From JANWHZ01 sp964527385 (GTDB lineage Bacteria > Patescibacteriota > Saccharimonadia > Saccharimonadales > UBA4665): a stretch of 6,216 nucleotides of DNA. The position numbers and the translations under genes were made by a program. Below, one piece after another: positions 1 to 4,644 of the stretch (position 1 is the first letter of the stretch; each line of letters opens with the position of its first letter). The stretch covers positions 1 through 6,216 of the forward strand of contig CAZGPZ010000060.1 of NCBI GenBank assembly GCA_964527385.1. Reading direction: 5' to 3'. The notes beneath the pieces were generated by a model. It had not been told where the DNA came from, did no database searches, and saw only the letters and a program-made list of their open reading frames with translations.

Positions 1-51
1 TAATTCCGTCCTAAGGAAGAGATAGAGGTTCGACTCCTCTTGGGGGCACCA
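1..51 (+). tRNA. tRNA-Arg(CCT), 3' portion only
   Basis: This is the 3' part of a tRNA whose 5' half lies before the window. The T-arm is AGAGG (24-28), loop TTCGACT (29-35), CCTCT (36-40). It is followed by the 7-nt acceptor strand TGGGGGC (41-47), discriminator A48 and an encoded CCA (49-51). Upstream, ATTCC (3-7) and GGAAG (15-19) frame a 7-nt loop (8-14) with U33-equivalent T9 and CCT at positions 10-12, giving an arginine (AGG) anticodon, and leaving a 4-nt variable loop. Two oddities are a G at the usual pyrimidine position 32 and an A-G mismatch at the outer pair of the anticodon stem. The tRNA end is firm; the identity is less certain because the D-arm and the 5' acceptor strand cannot be seen. 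Confidence 0.8.
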
Positions 52-67
52 CGTCGGAACAAAGTGC

Positions 68-116
68 GACCCCACCTTTGGTTTGGTAATCAAGTGATCA
101 AACCAAAGGTGGGGTC
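68..116 (+). terminator. 18-bp perfect hairpin after tRNA, likely terminator
   Basis: Bases 68-85 (starting GACCCCACC) are the exact reverse complement of 99-116 (ending GGTGGGGTC), with a 13-nt loop. The loop itself contains ATCA/TGAT, which could pair further. The position, 17 nt after the tRNA CCA and ahead of the next promoter, fits transcription termination. The tail is TTCC rather than a run of T, so it is not a textbook intrinsic terminator. The stem could instead be a 3' processing or stability element. Confidence 0.6.
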
Positions 117-134
117 TTCCATTGCTCCTCCTCT

Positions 135-161
135 CAGTTTTGCGAATCCCCTCGCAAACTG
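135..161 (+). other. inverted repeat upstream of the PH-domain gene
   Basis: TTTGCGA (139-145) pairs perfectly with TCGCAAA (152-158) around a 6-nt loop, and CAG/CTG extends the stem past one bulged T. There is no T-tract. It lies about 30 nt before the -10 element at 191, so it could be an operator or the remains of a terminator. Its function is unknown. Confidence 0.35.
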
Positions 162-174
162 TTAACCACAGAAG

Positions 175-196
175 CAGGCCGGAAGCCTGTTACAAT
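175..196 (+). promoter_or_regulatory. extended -10 promoter of the PH-domain/isomerase operon
   Basis: TGT followed by TACAAT (191-196) is a good extended -10 element. No convincing -35 is seen 16-18 nt upstream. A small palindrome, CAGGC (175-179) with GCCTG (185-189), abuts the -10 and could be a regulator site. The last T of the -10 is 6 nt before the ATG at 203, so transcription should start at or within a base or two of the start codon. Confidence 0.65.
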
Positions 197-202
197 ACTG
201 GT

Positions 203-796
203 ATGGCTGCAGATGGCAAAAACCAAAACCCGGTCAAATATTTTGAAGCGCAATTCGACGACGAAGAAGTCTTGTTCGTGTTCCGCCGGCACCCGATTGT
301 CATGCGCAAAGGGCTTATCATCAGCATGTCGTCCTGGTTGATCGGGCCACTGGTGATCCTGGCGCTTACCTATATCATGCCGAACAATCCGCCTTCGATG
401 ACCGCGTATTTCCTGGCGCTTTTTGGAAGTATTGGGTTCGGTTCGCTCCTGATCCTGCCGTCGTGGATCAGCTGGTATTTTAGTGTTTTTATCCTGACCA
501 ACCAACGTTTTGTCCAGATTACCCAAAAAGGTTTGTTCCACACCAGTTTCGCAGATATATCATTGCCGCAGATTCAGCAGGTTAATTACGAGATTTCCGG
601 GCTGCAAGAGACGTTGCTCGGCTTTGGTACAATAACTATGCAGACCTATATTGGCGAGCTCATCATCCACGACGTTCACCACCCGGCGAAGATCCAGCGC
701 AAAATCGTGGGAATTCTTCGTGATCAGGGAGTGACACCTACGGAGCTTGCCTTCAAACGGTCTACGACACAAGAAAAGATCGACCAAAGCAGATGA
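203..796 (+). CDS. PH-domain (bPH2/YdbS-like) membrane protein
   Basis: The protein has 197 residues. Two hydrophobic segments at about 37-58 and 66-88 form a membrane hairpin. They are followed by a predicted pleckstrin-homology-like domain at about 92-172, with the typical start YFSVFILTNQRFVQITQKGLF and a DISLPQIQQV stretch; this layout is that of the bacterial bPH2/YdbS family. Such proteins are integral membrane proteins of poorly known function, often linked to the envelope. An in-frame ATG at 122 would add 27 residues, but it lies upstream of the extended -10 (191-196), so it would not be in this transcript. ATG 203 sits exactly where transcription should begin and is followed by the plausible sequence MAADGKNQNPVKYFEAQ. 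There is no Shine-Dalgarno, consistent with leaderless translation. The stop TGA overlaps the next start (ATGA), so it is co-translated with the isomerase gene. Confidence 0.85.
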   Translation: MAADGKNQNPVKYFEAQFDDEEVLFVFRRHPIVMRKGLIISMSSWLIGPLVILALTYIMPNNPPSMTAYFLALFGSIGFGSLLILPSWISWYFSVFILTNQRFVQITQKGLFHTSFADISLPQIQQVNYEISGLQETLLGFGTITMQTYIGELIIHDVHHPAKIQRKIVGILRDQGVTPTELAFKRSTTQEKIDQSR

Positions 797-1860
797 AAAC
801 AAGAATCAAGCATCTCATACGCCGTGGCGGCAAGCTTGCAAAAGAACAGCTGCAAAAGCCCGAGCCGACGGCTAACGACGTCAAAATCACGAACGAAACT
901 GTCGCGGCGCGGCGCGAAGAGGTTCTCGGCAGCGCGCGCAAGTATATCTACCCCTTGCAGGCGTCAAAGCACCGGGTTGTACGGGCGTCCATTGCCCTAC
1001 TGGTCGCCGCCATCATTGGTTTCTTCTCATTCTGCTTGCTGGATTTGTATAAGTTCCAATCGACCTCGACCTTCATTTATGGTGTTACGCAAGTGCTGCC
1101 GTTGCCGGTAGCAGTAATAGATAACCGCTACTTCGTATCTTATAACGATTACTTATTTGAGCTTCGCCACTACATGCACTATTACGAGACGCAGCAGCAT
1201 GTTGACTTCAGTACCAAAGAAGGCAAGCAACAACTTACGGTTTTCAGGCAACGTTCCCTCGACCAAACCATGCAAAATGCCTATGTCGAGCGGCTTGCCG
1301 ACGCGAACAATATATCGGTGAGTAGCCAGGACGTGGACACCGCGGTCGCGCTGGTGCGTTCGCAAAACCGCTTGGGTGCGAACGACCAGGTATTCCAAAG
1401 TGTGCTCAGTGAGTTCTGGGGATGGTCGGTAGATGATTTCCGCCGGGAGCTCCGCCAGGAATTGCTTGCCCAAAAAGTAGTCGATGTCTTGGATACCAAA
1501 ACGAACAGCCGGGCACAGCAGGCATTAGCAGTCTTGAAACGTGGCAAGGACTTTGGGAAACTCGCGGAGCAGGCCTCTGACGATGTCGCAACCCGCTCCC
1601 GTGGTGGCGATTACGGAACGTTTATTGCGAAATCGAACACCGAACTCGCGCCGCAAATCGTTGATGCGCTCTTTAAGTTGAAGGCGGGGCAATACTCGGC
1701 CATCATCAACACAGGATATAGCTTGGAGATAGTCAAAGTAACCGCCATTCGCGGCGAACAGGTGCGTGCGTCCCACATCTCATTTAACTTCCAACCAGTC
1801 ACAGCGTATACTGATCCACTTGCCGATAAGCTGAAACCGCGGCTGTTCATCCACGCCTGA
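793..1860 (+). CDS. membrane-anchored parvulin-type peptidyl-prolyl isomerase (SurA/PrsA-like)
   Basis: The protein has 355 residues. A basic, probably cytoplasmic N-terminus (1-63) precedes one membrane segment (about 64-84), and the rest should be outside the membrane. Residues about 103-235 resemble a SurA-type chaperone domain: VAVIDNRYFVSYNDY, then helical sequence ending FRRELRQELLAQKVV. Residues about 240-317 match a rotamase (PPIC) domain: ALAVLKRGKDFGKLAEQASDD, then GGDYGTF, LKAGQYS and a final LEIVKV strand. Such proteins fold exported proteins by catalysing cis/trans proline isomerisation. The first strand, normally carrying A-[RS]-H-I-L, is missing before residue 240, but RASHIS appears near the C-terminus (325-330), so the catalytic domain may be unusual or inactive. 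The ATG overlaps the upstream TGA by 4 nt and there is no clear Shine-Dalgarno, so translational coupling is likely. I see no convincing terminator after the stop. Confidence 0.82.
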   Translation: MKTRIKHLIRRGGKLAKEQLQKPEPTANDVKITNETVAARREEVLGSARKYIYPLQASKHRVVRASIALLVAAIIGFFSFCLLDLYKFQSTSTFIYGVTQVLPLPVAVIDNRYFVSYNDYLFELRHYMHYYETQQHVDFSTKEGKQQLTVFRQRSLDQTMQNAYVERLADANNISVSSQDVDTAVALVRSQNRLGANDQVFQSVLSEFWGWSVDDFRRELRQELLAQKVVDVLDTKTNSRAQQALAVLKRGKDFGKLAEQASDDVATRSRGGDYGTFIAKSNTELAPQIVDALFKLKAGQYSAIINTGYSLEIVKVTAIRGEQVRASHISFNFQPVTAYTDPLADKLKPRLFIHA

Positions 1861-1870
1861 CCAGCTAGCA

Positions 1871-1899
1871 TTGCATTTCCAGTCCAAGCCTGGTATCAT
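1871..1899 (+). promoter_or_regulatory. promoter for the tRNA-Asp leader transcript
   Basis: TTGCAT (1871-1876) and TATCAT (1894-1899) are 17 nt apart, with a TG extension at 1891-1892. Transcription would start near 1906, about 150 nt before tRNA-Asp. The next 150 nt are structured and show no convincing gene. Confidence 0.55.
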
Positions 1900-1905
1900 T
1901 ACCCC

Positions 1906-2055
1906 TGTTGCTCAGCTGTTTGCAGCTAACACAAAATTCCAATCCAAGGAGTCCGCCAGCAGGCGGGTGACCGAATGGAATTTTGAGAGGAGGAACATAG
2001 CGCAAAATAGAAGCTTCGCCGATGGCGAACGGGATATGCGCGTAGGTTCCGACGA
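1906..2055 (+). ncRNA. structured leader or candidate small RNA ahead of tRNA-Asp
   Basis: Three stem-loops follow the promoter in order. The first is AGCTG (1914-1918) with CAGCT (1923-1927). The second has an outer 9-bp stem, AAAATTCCA (1933-1941) with TGGAATTTT (1976-1984), enclosing CCGCC-AGCA-GGCGG (1953-1966). The third has GGAAC (1992-1996) with GTTCC (2046-2050), then GCGCA (2000-2004) with TGCGC (2037-2041), and an inner TTCGCC-GAT-GGCGAA (2015-2029). The last stem ends 5 nt before the tRNA. I do not recognise the sequence as RNase P RNA, SRP RNA, tmRNA or a riboswitch class I know. It could be a 5' leader removed by RNase P or an independent small RNA. The pairings are seen directly; the RNA status is inferred. 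Confidence 0.45.
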
Positions 2056-2132
2056 GGGCCCGTAGTGAAGAGGCCTATCACGTCTCCCTGTCACGGAGAA
2101 GATCGCCGGTTCGAATCCGGTCGGGCCCGCCA
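2056..2132 (+). tRNA. tRNA-Asp(GTC)
   Basis: This is a complete 77-nt cloverleaf. The acceptor GGGCCCG (2056-2062) pairs with CGGGCCC (2122-2128), followed by discriminator G and encoded CCA. The D-arm is GTGA/TCAC. The anticodon stem is TCTCC/GGAGA, with loop CTGTCAC (2088-2094) and anticodon GTC at 2090-2092. The variable loop has 5 nt, and the T-arm GCCGG-TTCGAAT-CCGGT closes with one G-T pair. A diverged copy of its last 9 bases plus the flanking terminator recurs at 2857. Confidence 0.97.
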
Positions 2133-2146
2133 AGACGCTTATGCTT

Positions 2147-2172
2147 AAACCTCTCCATTGTGAGAGGTTTTT
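2147..2172 (+). terminator. intrinsic terminator of tRNA-Asp
   Basis: AAACCTCTC (2147-2155) pairs with GAGAGGTTT (2162-2170) over a 6-nt loop, ending in a run of five T (2168-2172). The final T of the run is also the first base of the TG extension of the next promoter. Confidence 0.8.
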
Positions 2173-2180
2173 GTTATGCT
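2172..2180 (+). promoter_or_regulatory. extended -10 promoter of the HExxH gene
   Basis: TGT followed by TATGCT (2175-2180). The terminator hairpin occupies the place of a -35 box. Six bases separate the -10 from ATG 2187, so the mRNA should be leaderless. Confidence 0.65.
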
Positions 2181-2186
2181 TAGGTC

Positions 2187-2804
2187 ATGCAAAAGCCACG
2201 GCCAACGGTCATTATTGATCCGGAACTAAAGAGAGTGGTTAAGAGCTTCGATCTAAATATTGCTACGTATACTCAATACCTTTATGACAAAGGTCTTACT
2301 CCTGACAACGTCAAAAGCATAGAGATTTCTTTTACCGCTACTGGCCGCTTCCTGTCCGGCGGTGTCTATAACTTCAAAACGCATAAAATGCAGATCAGCG
2401 TGCCACGTGCCAGAAACGTTAATCGGTTGCTCGTTCACGAAACACATCACGCGTTAGAAGGGATGATCGGACGGATCAGTAGGGTTGATGTGGTAGTAAA
2501 TCGCGTCTTCAACATTGGCGTTTATGCGGGAGCGGCTGTTTTGATGCTGACAATAGCATTCTACTTGCTAAATGATGCTCTACGCATTAGCCAATTGAAC
2601 AGCGTTCTATACCTTACTTTCTGGCTTGGAGTAGCCTTATTTCTAACCGGTGGGATGGCTTATATAGTCAATCCAGCAGAACGAAGGGCTTACGGGGCTC
2701 AGCCACCCTCAGTTCCATTTGTACAAGTAGTAAAGAGGCCGTTCCTGCAACAGCTTATTTGTTTGGGACAGATACTTATCGCTCGAGCGCTGAGGAGAAA
2801 GTAG
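2187..2804 (+). CDS. putative membrane zinc metalloprotease (HExxH), function unknown
   Basis: The protein has 205 residues and I cannot assign it to a named family. Residues 81-91 read LLVHETHHALE, an HExxH zinc-binding motif (H84, E85, H88). Two hydrophobic segments follow, at about 109-128 and 141-160, then NPAERRAYGAQ, whose E165 could be the third zinc ligand of a gluzincin-type site. HExxH, two membrane segments, then a Glu after them, recalls M48/HtpX-like membrane proteases, but this protein is shorter and shows no other similarity I can name. The C-terminus is basic. The ATG lies 6 nt after the -10 with no Shine-Dalgarno. The DNA is clearly richer in A+T than its neighbours (45 G/C in the 120 nt 2221-2340, against 40 of 60 in 4741-4800). 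The gene sits between two copies of a tRNA-Asp-derived repeat, which hints at acquisition. A toxin or immunity role is possible but unsupported. Confidence 0.7.
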   Translation: MQKPRPTVIIDPELKRVVKSFDLNIATYTQYLYDKGLTPDNVKSIEISFTATGRFLSGGVYNFKTHKMQISVPRARNVNRLLVHETHHALEGMIGRISRVDVVVNRVFNIGVYAGAAVLMLTIAFYLLNDALRISQLNSVLYLTFWLGVALFLTGGMAYIVNPAERRAYGAQPPSVPFVQVVKRPFLQQLICLGQILIARALRRK

Positions 2805-2882
2805 TTCTCGCTACACCAGGATGGCTACTGTAATAATTCCAAATCTCAATGGCTACGGCCCGCCAAGGTGCTTGTGCCTAAG

Positions 2883-2906
2883 ATTCCTCTTTTGTGAGGA
2901 GTTTTT
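2883..2906 (+). terminator. intrinsic terminator after the HExxH gene
   Basis: ATTCCTC (2883-2889) pairs with GAGGAGT (2896-2902), including one T-G wobble, over a 6-nt loop, followed by T residues 2902-2906. The stem sequence differs from the repeat copy at 2147 but the pairing is kept. Confidence 0.7.
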
Positions 2907-2914
2907 GCTATGCT
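2906..2914 (+). promoter_or_regulatory. extended -10 promoter of the phosphatase-like gene
   Basis: TGC followed by TATGCT (2909-2914), directly after the terminator T-run. Transcription should begin around 2920-2922, at the ATG. This excludes the in-frame ATG at 2910, which lies inside the -10 element itself. Confidence 0.65.
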
Positions 2915-2921
2915 ACATGGT

Positions 2922-3326
2922 ATGAAAGTGTTATTCATTTGCGATGGTAATGTTGCGCGCAGCCAAGAGGCGGAGTTGTTTTTTAACTCCATGGCTGGGA
3001 CCCATCATCATGCAAGCAGTGCCGGCACGAACCCGGTGATTGGCAAGCCGATAGACCCAGCAGTCGTTGAGGTTATGTCTGAGCAAGGCTACGATATGCA
3101 ACATTGCTACCGCAAGGCAATCGGCAAGCATGTGACCGACGAAGCAGACGTAGTAGTCTCATTCAAACCACTCGAAGAACTGCCTGTCTCGATTGCGCAT
3201 CATAACAAGCTGCGGTACTGGAATGTGCCGGATCCAAAAGGACAATCCTTGGATGTTCACCGGAGAACCAGAGACGACATTCGGGCTAGGGTGGCTGCGC
3301 TTGTTGCCGAGTTAGGCAGGGTATAG
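2922..3326 (+). CDS. low-molecular-weight protein phosphatase / ArsC-superfamily protein
   Basis: The protein has 134 residues from ATG 2922. It begins MKVLFICDGNVARSQEAE. C7-DGNVA-R13-S14 is the C-x5-R phosphate-binding loop of LMW tyrosine phosphatases and thioredoxin-type arsenate reductases. WNVPDPKG supplies the general-acid Asp (D104) in the usual DP motif, and the C-terminal sequence (SLDVHRRTRDDIRARVAAL) resembles the ArsC-like branch. The extra redox cysteines of thioredoxin-coupled ArsC, expected near residues 80-90, are absent; only C7 and C62 are present. A phosphatase acting on a protein or small phosphoester is therefore more likely than arsenate reduction. It is cytoplasmic. 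An in-frame ATG at 2910 overlaps the -10 hexamer and is not a plausible start; the chosen ATG is 7 nt from the -10, without a Shine-Dalgarno. It looks monocistronic: the next promoter starts about 65 nt after the stop. Confidence 0.85.
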   Translation: MKVLFICDGNVARSQEAELFFNSMAGTHHHASSAGTNPVIGKPIDPAVVEVMSEQGYDMQHCYRKAIGKHVTDEADVVVSFKPLEELPVSIAHHNKLRYWNVPDPKGQSLDVHRRTRDDIRARVAALVAELGRV

Positions 3327-3391
3327 CTTTTTGTTTATGGCTACACGTATGGCTCAAGTAGAAGGCATAATCTTTCCCATAAGCGTTAGCG

Positions 3392-3397
3392 TATAAT
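3392..3397 (+). promoter_or_regulatory. -10 box upstream of the SIMPL-domain gene
   Basis: A consensus TATAAT lies 51 nt before the start codon. No good -35 is evident. Transcription would begin near 3404 and leave a leader of about 45 nt carrying a Shine-Dalgarno, unlike the leaderless genes elsewhere in the window. Confidence 0.55.
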
Positions 3398-3435
3398 CAA
3401 AGCATAAACTTTAACGAGCAAGAAGCGGTCGCTTC

Positions 3436-3441
3436 GGAGGG
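3436..3441 (+). promoter_or_regulatory. ribosome binding site fixing a TTG start
   Basis: GGAGGG lies 7 nt before TTG 3449 and 16 nt before the alternative ATG 3458. The spacing favours the TTG. Confidence 0.7.
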
Positions 3442-3448
3442 TAACGCA

Positions 3449-4213
3449 TTGAGCACGATGAGTATCAAGGGATGGCTGGCGAAGGCTGGTGTCTTCCGGC
3501 TGCTATCTGGCGTCCTCCTTGTCATTATTGTGATTATGTTCGTACTTTGGCAACCTTGGCTGCCAAACGTCAAAGCATCAGACCGGACTATTTCGGTGAC
3601 CGGGACGGCGATGATTACGGCTGTGCCGGACCAGTACGTCTTTTCGCCTTCATATGATTTCACTAACAGCAACAAGCAGGCCGCAATTGACTCCCTCACC
3701 GCCAAGAGTAATACAATCGTTGCCAAATTAAAACAGCTCGGTGTTGCCGACAAGGACATCAAGACAAACGCCAACGGGTATACCAGCTATGGGTACTATA
3801 TCCCTGTCGACCAGGGAAGTGATACCTACACGCTCACCATGACGGTGACCGTGATGGATGCCAAGCTGGCCCAAAAGGTGCAGGATTACCTGGTCATAAC
3901 CACTCCAAGTGGCACCCTAACCCCAAGTGTCTCGTTCAGTACTGCCAAGCAACAGGCATTGCAACAACAGGCCAGGAATCAGGCGGAGCAAAATGCACGT
4001 TCGCAGGCGGACCAATCGGCGCGCAACCTAGGATTTTCGGTCGCTGCAGTTAAGTCAGTTGTTGACAACAACTGGTATGGTGGTGGCCCGATTGTTTACG
4101 ATGGATTAAGTGTAGGATCCGCCTTATCTTCGTCAGCGAAGCCATCCCTTGCGGTTGAGCCAGGCCAAAATGATTTGAGTTATTCCGTCCAAGTCGTTTA
4201 CTACATACATTGA
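3449..4213 (+). CDS. SIMPL-domain (DUF541) membrane-anchored protein
   Basis: The protein has 254 residues when started at TTG 3449, the codon best placed after GGAGGG. A short N-terminus is followed by one membrane segment (about 16-34). The rest, probably extracytoplasmic, matches the SIMPL/DUF541 pattern: an opening ISVTGTAMITAVPDQ strand (48-62), a helix with LTAKSNTIVAKLKQLGVADKDIKT (83-106), a YTSYGYYIP segment, repeated beta strands (YTLTMTVTV), and a long Gln/Ala-rich helix (166-194). It ends in LSYSVQVVYYIH. The family is envelope-associated; some members are linked to oxidative stress or form channel-like oligomers, but no enzymatic activity is established. A small two-TM gene follows after 15 nt with its own Shine-Dalgarno, and then an MFS exporter, so the three probably form one operon. 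Confidence 0.85.
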   Translation: MSTMSIKGWLAKAGVFRLLSGVLLVIIVIMFVLWQPWLPNVKASDRTISVTGTAMITAVPDQYVFSPSYDFTNSNKQAAIDSLTAKSNTIVAKLKQLGVADKDIKTNANGYTSYGYYIPVDQGSDTYTLTMTVTVMDAKLAQKVQDYLVITTPSGTLTPSVSFSTAKQQALQQQARNQAEQNARSQADQSARNLGFSVAAVKSVVDNNWYGGGPIVYDGLSVGSALSSSAKPSLAVEPGQNDLSYSVQVVYYIH

Positions 4214-4220
4214 TAAGGAG
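4214..4220 (+). promoter_or_regulatory. internal ribosome binding site of the small two-TM gene
   Basis: TAAGGAG begins right after the SIMPL stop codon and is 8 nt from ATG 4229, a strong match to the anti-Shine-Dalgarno. Confidence 0.75.
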
Positions 4221-4228
4221 CATACGTC

Positions 4229-4642
4229 ATGCATCTGCAACCACACGCGCACGTGCGTCACCCAAAGGACGTCCTTCAGGCAAGGCGAGAGGCGGTGAAG
4301 CGCACGAACAAATTGTTGTACTATAACGACGTTTTCTTGGCGTGGGTAACAAACCATATCCTGGCGTCTGTCGCATTATTTGATGCGGCACTGATCATCC
4401 CGCTCCTGGCAATTCCTGCTCCGGATGCGGTCAAGATCACGCTGGGTGTCATTTCGGGCAGCTGGATCCAGCTCTGGGCTCTGCCGGCGTTGCAGCGCAG
4501 CCAGAACAAGACGCAAGCGCAGAATGACGCTAAAGCTGAGGTCGATCACGAGACACTGACGTACCTGGCGACCCTCCAAGACGAGCAGATGACCGAGCTG
4601 AAGGGCATTACTAGCATTCTCGGCGAGATCAAGAAGCGGTAA
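4229..4642 (+). CDS. small two-TM membrane protein, resembles DUF1003
   Basis: The protein has 137 residues. The N-terminus is rich in His and basic residues (MHLQPHAHVRHPKDV). Two hydrophobic segments lie at about 37-62 and 68-88. The second runs into ALQRSQNKTQAQNDAKAEVD and a hydrophilic, probably coiled C-terminal helix (about 90-137). The membrane hairpin followed by a QN-rich basic linker and helix resembles the DUF1003 family, and more loosely small low-affinity iron-permease-like proteins; I make this match by eye only. Its function is unknown. ATG 4229 is supported by TAAGGAG 8 nt upstream. The stop TAA is 2 nt from the MFS start, so translation of the exporter is probably coupled to it. 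It could be a partner or regulator of the exporter, but this rests on position alone. Confidence 0.7.
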   Translation: MHLQPHAHVRHPKDVLQARREAVKRTNKLLYYNDVFLAWVTNHILASVALFDAALIIPLLAIPAPDAVKITLGVISGSWIQLWALPALQRSQNKTQAQNDAKAEVDHETLTYLATLQDEQMTELKGITSILGEIKKR

Positions 4643-4644
4643 TC

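Larger units (their letters stand above)
2124..2180 (+). repeat. direct repeat copy A: tRNA-Asp 3' end plus terminator/promoter junction
   Basis: GGCCCGCCAAG is identical in copy B (2857-2867), and the similarity continues through GCTT-TGC-TAA, a hairpin with a 6-nt loop ending TTGT, TTTTTG, and TATGCT. The two copies are about 733 bp apart and bracket the AT-rich protease-like gene. They align with about 12 substitutions and one 1-nt gap over 57 nt. Confidence 0.75.
2857..2914 (+). repeat. direct repeat copy B: tRNA-Asp 3' fragment plus terminator/promoter junction
   Basis: Bases 2857-2867 equal the last 9 bases of tRNA-Asp plus AG. Nothing upstream forms a tRNA here: the T-arm, anticodon arm and 5' acceptor strand are absent, so it is a fragment rather than a gene. 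The downstream hairpin, T-run and TATGCT -10 correspond element by element to copy A at 2124-2180. Confidence 0.72.

Noticed and set aside
122..202. N-terminal extension of the PH-domain protein from ATG 122
   Set aside because: It lies upstream of the extended -10 at 191-196, contains hairpins, and adds a sequence unlike the family; ATG 203 fits the predicted transcript start.
1933..1984. T-box riboswitch (GGGTGACCG resembles GGGTGGNACCGCG)
   Set aside because: The core T-box sequence is incomplete, and the region is followed by a tRNA rather than a synthetase or amino-acid gene.
1871..2065. Small + strand frame before tRNA-Asp
   Set aside because: It overlaps a promoter, paired stems and the tRNA itself, and the peptide has no recognisable features.
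1912..2133. Minus-strand frame reading MAGPTGFEPAIFSVTGRRD...
   Set aside because: This is the well-known spurious peptide made by translating the antisense of a tRNA; it is not a gene.
2805..2867. A second complete but degenerate tRNA-Asp
   Set aside because: Apart from the acceptor 3' strand, no arm aligns: ATTCCAAATC is at the wrong distance to be a T-loop and no anticodon stem is present.
3397..3774. Minus-strand 125-codon frame inside the SIMPL gene
   Set aside because: It is antisense to a well-supported gene, with no promoter or ribosome site seen and no domain recognised.
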